From contig NZ_JBMDYO010000001.1 of assembly GCF_049310885.1 (NCBI RefSeq), positions 620,001 through 684,000 on the forward strand: 64,000 nucleotides of DNA, written 5' to 3'. The stretch is from CAYZJV01 sp049310885. GTDB lineage: Bacteria > Spirochaetota > Spirochaetia > Sphaerochaetales > Sphaerochaetaceae. A program made the position numbers and the translations under genes. Of the stretch, positions 53,668 to 62,282 are shown in pieces. The first letter of the stretch is position 1, and each line of letters begins with the position of its first letter. The notes under the pieces were generated by a model, which ran no database searches, was not told the DNA's origin, and saw nothing but the letters and a program-made list of their open reading frames with translations.

Positions 53668-55892
53668 CAGGTCCAAGTCGAAAAGCGTCGCGCGAGCTCC
53701 TTCTCCAGTTCCATCTTTGCTCTACTCTTCTTAACGAAATCGTTGTCCTCAGGTCGTCCCAAGACGGCCTCCATCTCCTCGGCATTACGATACACTATCT
53801 TTCTGAAGGAATCATCATAATCTTTTTTCCGAGAACGATATACTTCCTGGGCGTTCTGGTCACACAGTACAAGATAACGAGCTATCAGATTCTTCCAGTG
53901 ACTTTCCTGGAGTTCGACAGTCTGCATAATTCGCTGCAGTGCCTGAAGAGCCACTATCGCCTTGACCAATGGATACTCATCCCACCATACATCGTATTGG
54001 GCGTGGATGGCGTTCCAGGAATCGATATCGCCATCTTCAATTTTCTGCAGCAACTGCATGATCAGTGGCTCTGAGACCAATTGACCTCCCATATTCCTGA
54101 ATGGTCCGGCTACAGCCAATTTGAAATGGACATCGTCGGAAAGACTTTTTATGGTCTTTGCTTGGAATTTGGACAAGGAGAGGCCATGTTCTTCCAAGTA
54201 ATGTAAAACGATACGCATGCAACCGAAGATAAGCATCTCCTTATAGGCTCTATAGCCTTGCGCAGCCTTAGAGACCAAGGCTGGAGTTCCAGATCTCTCT
54301 ATACCGGTTGCGAGAACTTCTAGGGTGCCCACCTGTTCGGGATGGGTTTCAAGAAGTAGACGTCCCTGCTCTGACAAGGCCGTGGAATCGGCGCCTTTTC
54401 CAGGGGCGACCAGAGAAGCCGCAAGGGCAGCCTCTCCAACCCAGAGGCTCAGCAAATCCAATGCTTTGACGATCTCTTCTATCGTATCGGGTGCAATATA
54501 ATCGGCTTCTATGTGTTGGGTCTTGTAAACACGTTTATCACGATTTTGAAACTTCCATCCATTTCTCTCAAGGGCATATCTATTGTACATCCACCAGTAT
54601 GCAGGCATGAGCGTTATTCGACCGGTAAGTTCTCGATACCCAACCATGGAGAACGGAATCGGGATGGATAATTCATTCGGATAGTCACCTTTCGTGATAA
54701 GGGTGAAAGAGGCAAATGAACTATTGAATTTGAGAGAACTAGAGAGGGCTGGCCAAAATCCCCGCTTCGCTTGCATCTCTCCATCATTTCCACGGGTATT
54801 GTGATTCGATCCGATATTGGCACCAGCTGCCATATTGGACTGACCACCAACAAGAGATGCTATGAGGAACGAATTATTGTGATGCTGCTCATGGAATGGA
54901 AAGACCAAGGTATTGAGTACTTCACAACAACTTATTGTGGAATTGTCCCCTAAAACCGAATTCAATAACCGTGCACCATACTTTAAATTACTGTTGTTAC
55001 CCATGACGAATCTGACAGCTTTCACACCGTAAAACACATGGCATCCATATCCGATGATTCCATTCACCAGTTCAACGCCCTCTCCGATCTGTGTAGCCGA
55101 ATCTGCATTGGACCGTATCGTCAGATTCTTCAATTTGTTCGCACCTTTAACATAGGCATGGGGACCGAACAATACATCCTTTATCACCCTACAGGACTTG
55201 ATTACTGAATGAGAGCCGACTTGAGCATACCACCCCCGCTTGTCTCCGATCTCCTTTTGGGTAAGTGAAACAAGAGATGTATTTAGACGCGGACGTTCCC
55301 GATATGTACCCCAAAGCCATGCATCGGCACAAGTAAGAGACTCAAATGGCAAAATAGCCCGTGTCTCAGCCTCATTCATGATGCTCAGCCAGATCCTTAT
55401 CGACTCATCCTCTCCCTCTTTAAGCACACCATTGCCAAACTTCGCATGGTTTGTCGCATCCATCTCATCAATCTCATTGAGCAGACATTGTTCGTTAATG
55501 ATATAATGTGAGAGATAGGCACAACGATGGATGGCGCAATGTCGACCAATATCACAAGAGATGATATGGCTATCACGGATACCCTCAGGCAGCATGAAAT
55601 CATGATAACTCACCGTATAGGGTTCCAAAGATCCTATCCTGACTAAGCCATAGAAATAATTATGACGTATAAGCGAGATGTCGATAGGATCTTCAACCAA
55701 GACATCATCCCAATTTGGACAGAAATTTCCTTGGTTTTCCAACTGGGATCGCTCTCCGGTCGTAAGGTTACGCCACGTTGCTTGCCAATCGGCTATCTGC
55801 ATGTTCCGATAGTAATATTCATCCTTCCCAGTAGGTACGAATCCATCAGTAATGAAGCCGTAACCGTAATCATCGATAGGTTGTCTTTTCAT
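53667..55892 (-). CDS. DUF4954 family protein (left-handed beta-helix)
   Basis: 741 residues. The middle part (about 90-400) is rich in hexapeptide-like turns (IGRHCAIHRCAYLSHY, GSHSVIKSCRVIKDV, GYGCHVFYGVKAVRFVMG) and includes GGQSNMAAGANIGSNHNTRG, the hallmark of DUF4954 proteins of Bacteroidetes and spirochaetes. The fold suggests a sugar-nucleotide or acyl transferase relative, but the function is unknown. The C-terminal 300 residues are helical. No clear ribosome site before the ATG; the stop is coupled to the next gene. Confidence 0.85.
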   Translation of the reverse strand: MKRQPIDDYGYGFITDGFVPTGKDEYYYRNMQIADWQATWRNLTTGERSQLENQGNFCPNWDDVLVEDPIDISLIRHNYFYGLVRIGSLEPYTVSYHDFMLPEGIRDSHIISCDIGRHCAIHRCAYLSHYIINEQCLLNEIDEMDATNHAKFGNGVLKEGEDESIRIWLSIMNEAETRAILPFESLTCADAWLWGTYRERPRLNTSLVSLTQKEIGDKRGWYAQVGSHSVIKSCRVIKDVLFGPHAYVKGANKLKNLTIRSNADSATQIGEGVELVNGIIGYGCHVFYGVKAVRFVMGNNSNLKYGARLLNSVLGDNSTISCCEVLNTLVFPFHEQHHNNSFLIASLVGGQSNMAAGANIGSNHNTRGNDGEMQAKRGFWPALSSSLKFNSSFASFTLITKGDYPNELSIPIPFSMVGYRELTGRITLMPAYWWMYNRYALERNGWKFQNRDKRVYKTQHIEADYIAPDTIEEIVKALDLLSLWVGEAALAASLVAPGKGADSTALSEQGRLLLETHPEQVGTLEVLATGIERSGTPALVSKAAQGYRAYKEMLIFGCMRIVLHYLEEHGLSLSKFQAKTIKSLSDDVHFKLAVAGPFRNMGGQLVSEPLIMQLLQKIEDGDIDSWNAIHAQYDVWWDEYPLVKAIVALQALQRIMQTVELQESHWKNLIARYLVLCDQNAQEVYRSRKKDYDDSFRKIVYRNAEEMEAVLGRPEDNDFVKKSRAKMELEKELARRFSTWT

Positions 55893-55955
55893 GGTTTCTG
55901 ATCATACACCCTCTGCTACCCATAGGCAACAAATGAATGGCATGCTAGTAAGCTT

Positions 55956-56024
55956 TCATTGCCTGCACTCGCTCGGAAGAGGAACATTTCATGGTCCCTT
56001 TCCACTCACTTCGTTTGGCAATGA
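55956..56024 (-). repeat. Dispersed structured repeat, copy D (left module only)
   Basis: On the minus strand TCATTGCCAAACGAAGTGAG, an inner hairpin (GGGACCAT-GAA-ATGTTCC), CCGAGCGAGTGCAGG and CAATGA. Outer arms TCATTGCC/GGCAATGA pair perfectly, replacing the TTTCC/GGAAA arms of copy B. Lies between azlD and the DUF4954 gene. Confidence 0.6.
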
Positions 56025-56035
56025 CTGGTGATCGG

Positions 56036-56368
56036 TTACAAAAAATTACCTTGGACTAAGACCATATAAACCAATGTTCCAACACCGATACTCAAGAGTG
56101 TGTTCTTACGCCATACATGTATCAATGCAGTTACCGATACTGCTATAGCTTCATTCATCCAGAGGGAATTGTCCAAAAAGGAAACATGTTTGAGACTATA
56201 TATTACCAATGCTGCCATGACCGCAGGAGGGAGAACCTTTCCCAAGAATAGAATGGCTTCGGGAATAGTTCTTTTTCTGTTACCAAATAGGACAAACGGC
56301 ATCGCACGTGTGGCTAGGGTACCCAATGCAGTGACCAGAACGATCAAGAGGGAAAAACCGATGTTCAT
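56036..56368 (-). CDS. azlD: Branched-chain amino acid export subunit AzlD
   Basis: 110 residues, four membrane spans, matching AzlD (ALGTLATRAMPFVLFG, FLGKVLPPAVMAALVIY). With AzlC it forms an exporter of branched-chain amino acids or analogues. ATG 56368 overlaps the azlC stop as ATGA; the open frame runs further upstream inside azlC but is not coding there. Confidence 0.9.
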   Translation of the reverse strand: MNIGFSLLIVLVTALGTLATRAMPFVLFGNRKRTIPEAILFLGKVLPPAVMAALVIYSLKHVSFLDNSLWMNEAIAVSVTALIHVWRKNTLLSIGVGTLVYMVLVQGNFL

Positions 56369-57057
56369 ATATGCACCCCCAACCGCTTTCTCAAGATCAG
56401 AAGGATCGTAACGGTAGCGATCAAAGCCGGCAAAAGAAAGTTCCCAGGTCCCAACCATACAAGCGATACAATTGAACATACTCCACCAACAATTGCCGGA
56501 ATGTGGTTCTTCACAGCGGTCCATTGTTCTACGAAGATTACGGTGAATAGTGCTGTCATGGCAAAATCTATTCCGGTGATATCAAGCGTGACATAGGAAC
56601 CGAGAAGAGCTCCGAACGTAGAGCCGGCAACCCAATACCCTTGGTCCAAAAGAGTTATCCAAAAGGACAAAGCATCCCGATCTTTTTGGGTTCCTACATC
56701 GCCTAGACCACAGAGAAGAGCATACGTCTCATCGGTCAAACCGAATATCATATAGAGCCCTCGTCTACCCATAGCTTTGAATCGTTCAATAAATGAGAGT
56801 CCATAGAAGATATGACGGGAATTGACCAGTATCGTGGTGAGCAGTACCGTTGCCAAGGATGCCTGCTGCGCGAGAAGACCAACAAGAACAAATTGCATGG
56901 ACCCTGCGAATACAAATAGACTAATTCCGAGTGCCCACAACCAGTGGTACCCCGCCCTTTGGAGAAGCAGCCCAAAAGCCATGCCCAATACCCCATAGCC
57001 CATCATGACTGGGATAGTACGCAAGAATGCTTGTTTTATGATCTTCCTTTCCGGCAC
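56365..57057 (-). CDS. azlC: Branched-chain amino acid export protein AzlC
   Basis: 230 residues, six to eight spans. ERKIIKQAFLRTIPVMMGYG, VFAGSMQFVLVGLL, LVNSRHIFYGLS and FGLTDETYAL are the AzlC pattern. GTG 57057 is taken as the start because GAGAGGA lies just upstream; the frame extends to a TTG at 57126 with no ribosome site. Divergent from the ArsR-type regulator, which might control it. Confidence 0.9.
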   Translation of the reverse strand: MPERKIIKQAFLRTIPVMMGYGVLGMAFGLLLQRAGYHWLWALGISLFVFAGSMQFVLVGLLAQQASLATVLLTTILVNSRHIFYGLSFIERFKAMGRRGLYMIFGLTDETYALLCGLGDVGTQKDRDALSFWITLLDQGYWVAGSTFGALLGSYVTLDITGIDFAMTALFTVIFVEQWTAVKNHIPAIVGGVCSIVSLVWLGPGNFLLPALIATVTILLILRKRLGVHI

Positions 57058-57145
57058 GTTGGATCCTCTCAAGTACCGTCGGATTGACGGTTGTCCTGTT
57101 GTATCACCTGCGTCTTTTGCTGTCAACAGAACATAATTAGGATAA

Positions 57146-57174
57146 TTGACAGCTGGTGTTCATTACAATATATT
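57146..57174 (+). promoter_or_regulatory. Promoter of the ArsR-type regulator
   Basis: TTGACA, 17-bp spacer, TATATT. The -10 box lies inside the first operator palindrome. Confidence 0.7.
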
Positions 57175-57177
57175 GTA
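57164..57177. promoter_or_regulatory. ArsR-type operator 1
   Basis: TACAATATATTGTA, perfect 14-bp palindrome covering the -10 box; part of a direct repeat ATTACAATA at 57162 and 57179. Confidence 0.6.
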
Positions 57178-57179
57178 CA

Positions 57180-57194
57180 TTACAATAAGTGTAA
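57180..57194. promoter_or_regulatory. ArsR-type operator 2
   Basis: TTACA-ATAAG-TGTAA, perfect 5-bp arms, 17 bp from operator 1 over the transcription start, as expected for an autorepressor. Confidence 0.55.
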
Positions 57195-57233
57195 CGAAAA
57201 AAATTGCTATGTAAGAACATCTGGAGGAAGGTT

Positions 57234-57806
57234 ATGTATCAGAGCGAAAAACCCCTTATTCGTCTGGAAACGGAACACCAACTAAGAATCTACTCATTAC
57301 CTCTCCGTCAAAAGATTCTACGGACGATGCGAATACATGGAGAACCCATCACTGCGAAACAAGTCGCCGACCACCTAGGTATATCGCCATCTTCCTCTCG
57401 TCATCATCTTCTCAAGTTACGTGAAATCGGCTTGGTTGAGCATGATCGGTATGAATTGATACATGGAATTCGAGCAGACTATCTTCGCCTAACCGATGTG
57501 AACGTCTCCATTGGGACTAATTTAGATGACCCCCTTTCATTCCAACGGGAGGCAACAACCCGAATTATCCTGTCTGATATCACAAACCGGTTCATGGACA
57601 CGCTATCGAACCAACGAAATGAATCTATGAAGGATCCCAATCATTTTTCTGGTGACCTCATCACAGGAATAGCTCACCTTAGCCAAGCGGATGCCAAACG
57701 TCTCTATGATATGGTTGGAACCTTTTTAGATGAACATGCACTTCCAACAGGAAATGATGAGAGTGCATGGGAATTTGCATTCCTTTGTTATGAAACCAAT
57801 CATTGA
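57234..57806 (+). CDS. ArsR-type winged-helix transcriptional regulator
   Basis: 190 residues. Helix-turn-helix at about 20-85 (LPLRQKILRTMRIHG, TAKQVADHLGISPSSSRHHL, KLREIGLVEHDRYEL), then a helical C-terminal domain without the Cys metal box of metal-sensing ArsR proteins, so the ligand is probably organic. ATG 57234 follows GGAGGAAGG. Twelve bases from the MFS gene, so it likely controls that exporter and itself through the two palindromes upstream. Confidence 0.87.
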   Translation: MYQSEKPLIRLETEHQLRIYSLPLRQKILRTMRIHGEPITAKQVADHLGISPSSSRHHLLKLREIGLVEHDRYELIHGIRADYLRLTDVNVSIGTNLDDPLSFQREATTRIILSDITNRFMDTLSNQRNESMKDPNHFSGDLITGIAHLSQADAKRLYDMVGTFLDEHALPTGNDESAWEFAFLCYETNH

Positions 57807-57818
57807 GGAGGAACAAAA

Positions 57819-59030
57819 ATGATTCGATTCGGAATCATAGCTATCTTATCCTCTTTCGGATTGGGAATAACCCTACCTGTGATGAACCTTTTGATACTTG
57901 ATAAAGGGGCAACCTTGAGCACCCTCGCCCTATTCATGGGAGTATACAGTGTGGTTATCGTAACCACGGAGATTCCGAGTGGTATGTTCAGCGATCGGTT
58001 CGGAAGACGTATGACGTTCATCGTTTCAAAGACAATGATGCTATTAGGCTCACTCTTTTTGATTTTCGGATCATCTACGGTATCGCTCATAGGAGCAGTA
58101 CTAGCACTTGGCTTAGCCAGATCATTCATTTCCGGATCGTTCGAAGCATTGACCGTAGACTGGCATAATCAAGAATTCGGAATTGACAGACTCCATAGAA
58201 TCACCTCACACATGGCAGTGTGGGATACCCTAGGACTTTCAGGAGGCGCCCTCTCTTCCGGATTCGTAACCCTAGCATTCCAGAATTTACAGCCACTTGA
58301 GACACCCTATCTGGGAAACTTTTGGATTAGCTCTGTGATACAGGTTTTGGTAATCGTTTTGACCCTCTCGTGGATAAAAGAACCAGTCTTGGAATCCTCT
58401 CCTTTAGAGGAGGCAACCCAGAGTAAGCTGGGATTGGTAGATCTCGTCAGAAGTCGCACCCTCCTCCCATTTTTCATCCTCTCGTTCGCTTTCGGATTCA
58501 TACTTTCTTCGATTGAAAAGTACTGGCAACCACGCCTATTGGAGATTACCGATACCGATCATACAGGAGTCATTCTCCTTGGAGTAATCTCCTTCATTGG
58601 ATTCATGGCAGCGTTAGGTGGGTCCATCTTAGCAGGTCGGTTGCTCCATAAACATCCAAAGAGGAGCGCAATATATGTAGTTGTATTCAAAAGCATATTC
58701 GCTCTTAGTATGGTGGCTGTCGCATTAGCTACCGGGCCAATGGTCTTCACGATTGCCTATGGTGGATTTTATCTATTCTTGGCAATTTCCCAGATTCCCG
58801 AACAAACTTTGCTTAACCGTGAAATTCCGAGCAGAATGAGAGCATCGCTTCTCTCGGTTTCTTCATTCTCGCTTCAAATAGGTGGTTTGGTGTCATCTTT
58901 ATTTGCAGCAATCTGGCTACACAATGGAAAATGGGGTATACCTTCGCTTTGGTTGATAGCTGTCATCCTTACGATTATATCGATAGCGCCATTTATCAAA
59001 GTGTATCTCTATAGAGGCTTTAAACTGTAG
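57819..59030 (+). CDS. MFS transporter
   Basis: 403 residues, 12 predicted spans. The loop 2-3 motif SDRFGRRMTFIVSK and the second-half copy LLHKHPKRSAIYV place it in the major facilitator superfamily. In operon with the ArsR-type regulator (GAGGAGGAACAAAA before ATG), which suggests an efflux pump induced by its substrate. Convergent with trpS, nine bases apart. Confidence 0.88.
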   Translation: MIRFGIIAILSSFGLGITLPVMNLLILDKGATLSTLALFMGVYSVVIVTTEIPSGMFSDRFGRRMTFIVSKTMMLLGSLFLIFGSSTVSLIGAVLALGLARSFISGSFEALTVDWHNQEFGIDRLHRITSHMAVWDTLGLSGGALSSGFVTLAFQNLQPLETPYLGNFWISSVIQVLVIVLTLSWIKEPVLESSPLEEATQSKLGLVDLVRSRTLLPFFILSFAFGFILSSIEKYWQPRLLEITDTDHTGVILLGVISFIGFMAALGGSILAGRLLHKHPKRSAIYVVVFKSIFALSMVAVALATGPMVFTIAYGGFYLFLAISQIPEQTLLNREIPSRMRASLLSVSSFSLQIGGLVSSLFAAIWLHNGKWGIPSLWLIAVILTIISIAPFIKVYLYRGFKL

Positions 59031-59039
59031 AATAGAGCA

Positions 59040-60032
59040 TCAGATAGTCAAATGCATCGCTTGCCGCATCGTCTCGACTTGGGCATCGCCGATAGCACTC
59101 GCCTTTTTGGTACCACTGACGATGATATCCTTGACCTCATCCATATGAGCCTCATAATAGGCCCGCTTCTCACGCATAGGATCCAATAGGGTATTCAGAC
59201 TATTGGTTAATTTCTTTTTGCAGGCTACGCATCCGATTTTCGCGGTTCGGCACATCTCCCATATATTGTCACATTCGTCTGGTGTGAAGATCTTATGATA
59301 TTTACCCACATTACAGATCTCAGGTGTTCCTGGGATATCGACGGTTACTCTGGCTGGGTCGGTAACGGCCTTTCGTACTTTCTGATCTACTTCTTTTGCG
59401 GTATCGGAGAGATAGACGGCATTGCCGAGGCTCTTGCCCATCTTTGCATTTCCATCCAATCCGGCAAGGCGGGAGACCTCACTCAATTTGGCTTGTGGTT
59501 CGACAATCGAAGTTCCATACATCCCATTGAATTTACGAACAATCCTTCGAGAGAGTTCGATATGTGGCAATTGGTCCTCTCCGACAGGGACAAGATCTGC
59601 ATTACAGAAGGTAATATCGGCTGTCTGACTTACCGGATACCCCAAGAAACCATAGGACATGTCGCTATACCCATACTGTTTGGCTTCAGTCTTTATGGTC
59701 GGATTATGGCGAAGCACATTTACACTTACCAACATGGAATAGAATATGGTCATTTCCGCGATCGACTTTACCGCACTTTGTTGGACAATGGTAACCTTAT
59801 TAGGATCAAGTCCGACTGATAAGTTGTCTATAGCTACATCAAAAATGCTTTCATTGAGCAACTGTGGATTTTCGAAGTGGGTAGTGAGTGCTTGGATATC
59901 GGCCAAGAGAATAAAGGTATCATATGCATCTTGCAATTCGACTCTGCTCTTAAGGCTTCCTACGTAATGTCCAAGATGCAACTTTCCTGTTGTCCTGTCG
60001 CCTGTCAATATTCTCTTTTTTCCAGTGTCCAT
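59040..60032 (-). CDS. trpS: Tryptophanyl-tRNA synthetase
   Basis: 330 residues, class Ic. HIGH-type motif LHLGHYVGSL at about 19-28 and KMSKS-type AKMGKSLGN at about 200. It charges tRNA-Trp. It carries CxxC-like cysteines (KIGCVACKKKL) in the C-terminal region. ATG 60032 follows GGGAG at 11 bases; the frame extends to 60077. A TATACT -10 at 60066-60071 leaves no room for a T-box leader. It lies 54 kb from the trp operon. Confidence 0.95.
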   Translation of the reverse strand: MDTGKKRILTGDRTTGKLHLGHYVGSLKSRVELQDAYDTFILLADIQALTTHFENPQLLNESIFDVAIDNLSVGLDPNKVTIVQQSAVKSIAEMTIFYSMLVSVNVLRHNPTIKTEAKQYGYSDMSYGFLGYPVSQTADITFCNADLVPVGEDQLPHIELSRRIVRKFNGMYGTSIVEPQAKLSEVSRLAGLDGNAKMGKSLGNAVYLSDTAKEVDQKVRKAVTDPARVTVDIPGTPEICNVGKYHKIFTPDECDNIWEMCRTAKIGCVACKKKLTNSLNTLLDPMREKRAYYEAHMDEVKDIIVSGTKKASAIGDAQVETMRQAMHLTI

Positions 60033-60131
60033 CGTCTCGAATCTCCCTGATACCGATTTTCCATGAGTATACAACAAATCGCTCCTTTAGAAAAAGTGCC
60101 TAGCATCTGTACAGTTTTTGGTAGTCTTTGG

Positions 60132-60160
60132 TTCACATAGGCAACCTATTCCGGTATCAT
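60132..60160 (+). promoter_or_regulatory. Probable putP promoter with internal palindrome
   Basis: TTCACA, 17-bp spacer, TATCAT. The spacer begins with ATAGG-CAA-CCTAT (60137-60149), a perfect 5-bp-arm palindrome that could hold a regulator. Both strengths are modest. Confidence 0.4.
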
Positions 60161-60181
60161 CGAGGGAAAAAAGGAGATGCA

Positions 60182-61753
60182 ATGAATCTGAATATACTTT
60201 CACCTGGAGAAAAGACCGTTGCCTTCGTCGGCATGATGATCTATATGGCTTTGGTAATCCTAGTAGGACTCCTATACAGTAGAAGAAACAAGAGTACTGA
60301 AGACTTCTTCCTTGGTGGCAGATCGCTCGGACCTTGGGTAACAGCCATGAGTGCGGAAGCTTCGGATATGAGCAGTTGGTTACTGATGGGACTTCCGGGA
60401 CTGGCCTACCTTTCCGGTTTTGCAAGCGCAGGCTGGACCGCTATCGGACTCGGTGTAGGAACTTGGTTCAACTGGAAATTCGTCGCTTATCGCCTACGGA
60501 CCTACAGCCATATCGCCGGTAATGCAATCACGTTGCCAGACTACTTCTCAAACCGCTTCCACGATTCTAGGAAAATAATCATGACATTGGCAGCTCTGGT
60601 AATCTTCTTCTTTTTTATTGTTTACACATCCTCAGGCTTTGCAGCCCTAGGGAAACTGTTCAACAGTCTCTTTGGTTTTGATTACACCCTTATGATGATA
60701 ATTGGGGCTTTTGTTGTAGTCGTATATACCATTGTTGGAGGTTTTCTTGCCGAGAGTACAGCAGATTTTATGCAGGGAACTCTCATGTTCTTCTCTCTCA
60801 TTATCATCCTTATCGCTGGAATCATAGAAGCTGGAGGATTCCAGGAAATTGCAGCTACAATCTCTTCGATGGAAGGTTTCGGAAGTTTATTCACCAGTCA
60901 TAACCGTGCAACTGGAGTAGGTACCAAGGTTTCTTTCCTGGAGATAGCAAGCTCGCTAGCGTGGGGACTCGGATACTTTGGCATGCCACACGTCTTGTTG
61001 AGATTCATGGCTATTAGAGATGCTAAAGAATTGACCAGATCTCGTCGCATCGCCATGGTCTGGGTCGTTGTTTCACTTGCTGCTGCCGTCTGTATCGGTG
61101 TTGTGGGGGTAGCTGCCGTACCACAACTCCTAGATGGCGTAAAAACCGGAGCCTTCTCTGCACAGAGCGAGACAATCTTTATCGTAATGACTCAGTTACT
61201 TGGCCAGTATTCTGGGATTCTTGTGGTCTTTGTCGGTATCATCCTCAGTGGAATACTTGCCGCTACTATGAGTACCAGCGATTCACAGCTTCTAGTTACC
61301 TCCTCAGCTGTCTCCCAAAACTTTTTCAAGGGCGTACTAAAAAAAGAGGCCTCTGATAGTCAGGTCCTTTGGGTATCTAGATTCACCATTATCATGGTAG
61401 CAATTATAGGAGCCTTCCTTGCCGCTGATCCTAACTCCTCAATATTCGGAATCGTCAGTTACGCATGGGCAGGATTCGGAGCTGCATTCGGTCCAATCAT
61501 GCTTTTCAGCCTGTTCTGGAAAAGAACAACCTTCGCAGGTGCAGTAGCTGGTATGTCTGGAGGTTTTATCGCTGTATTGGTATGGAAAAATCTGGTTGCC
61601 CCACTTGGTGGCCCTTGGGCTATTTACGAATTGCTGCCCGCATTCCTATTCAGCTCCTTATGTATTATCGTTGCGAGTCTACTGTCGCCCGAGCCATCAA
61701 AGGAAATCGAAGACGAGTTTAACCGCGCAGTCGGTAACCAAAAACAGTTGTAA
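60182..61753 (+). CDS. putP: Sodium/proline symporter
   Basis: 523 residues, 13 spans, SSS family. PutP landmarks: YSRRNKSTEDFFLGGRSLGP, AEASDMSSWLLMGLPG, and GILAATMSTSDSQLLV with the sodium-site Ser/Thr. Imports proline with Na+, for nutrition or osmoprotection. ATG 60182 follows AAGGAGATGCA; the frame begins at 60128 without a ribosome site. mscL follows 73 bases later, past an inverted repeat (61766-61784) that lacks a T-run. Confidence 0.93.
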   Translation: MNLNILSPGEKTVAFVGMMIYMALVILVGLLYSRRNKSTEDFFLGGRSLGPWVTAMSAEASDMSSWLLMGLPGLAYLSGFASAGWTAIGLGVGTWFNWKFVAYRLRTYSHIAGNAITLPDYFSNRFHDSRKIIMTLAALVIFFFFIVYTSSGFAALGKLFNSLFGFDYTLMMIIGAFVVVVYTIVGGFLAESTADFMQGTLMFFSLIIILIAGIIEAGGFQEIAATISSMEGFGSLFTSHNRATGVGTKVSFLEIASSLAWGLGYFGMPHVLLRFMAIRDAKELTRSRRIAMVWVVVSLAAAVCIGVVGVAAVPQLLDGVKTGAFSAQSETIFIVMTQLLGQYSGILVVFVGIILSGILAATMSTSDSQLLVTSSAVSQNFFKGVLKKEASDSQVLWVSRFTIIMVAIIGAFLAADPNSSIFGIVSYAWAGFGAAFGPIMLFSLFWKRTTFAGAVAGMSGGFIAVLVWKNLVAPLGGPWAIYELLPAFLFSSLCIIVASLLSPEPSKEIEDEFNRAVGNQKQL

Positions 61754-61826
61754 CGTAAAAACTATAACCTATCCAATATAGGTTGTGACGTGGTAACATG
61801 TATCATTGGTAAAGGGGGAATCGATC

Positions 61827-62279
61827 ATGGCAGAAAAAACGAAAATGGTAGATGAGTTCAAAAAGTTCATTTCTCGCGGTAACGTTATGGATATGGCAGT
61901 CGGGATCATTATCGGGACTGCATTCACGGCTATCGTGAAATCACTGGTTGCCGATATTATCATGCCTTTTATCGGAGTAATTCTTGGTGGAGTAAATTTC
62001 AAGACACTGAAGATTGTAATTCGTGAAGCTACAGAGACAGTTCCGGGACTTGCGATTACCTACGGAAACTTCATACAAGCTCTTATTGACTTCCTCCTGA
62101 TCGCACTCGTGGTATTCTTCATCGTTCGTGGAATCAACACATTCCGAGAACGTCGTGAGAGAGCGGAAAAAGCCAAAGCTGCTGCTGAAGCTGCTGCCGC
62201 ACCAGCTCCAGAACCGGTTGTACCCCAGGATATTATTCTGCTCACCGAGATTCGTGATCTTCTAAAGAAAAAGGATTGA
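61827..62279 (+). CDS. mscL: Large-conductance mechanosensitive channel
   Basis: 150 residues. FKKFISRGNVMDMAVGIIIG is the N-terminal amphipathic helix and start of TM1; DFLLIALVVFFIVRGIN is TM2; a charged Ala-rich linker and the C-terminal bundle LLTEIRDLLKKK follow. Opens under membrane tension to release solutes after hypo-osmotic shock. ATG 61827 follows GGGGGA. Confidence 0.95.
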   Translation: MAEKTKMVDEFKKFISRGNVMDMAVGIIIGTAFTAIVKSLVADIIMPFIGVILGGVNFKTLKIVIREATETVPGLAITYGNFIQALIDFLLIALVVFFIVRGINTFRERRERAEKAKAAAEAAAAPAPEPVVPQDIILLTEIRDLLKKKD

Positions 62280-62282
62280 CCG

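Noticed and set aside
61766..61784. Terminator after putP
   Set aside because: The AACCTAT/ATAGGTT hairpin has no T-run on either strand, so it is listed only as an inverted repeat.
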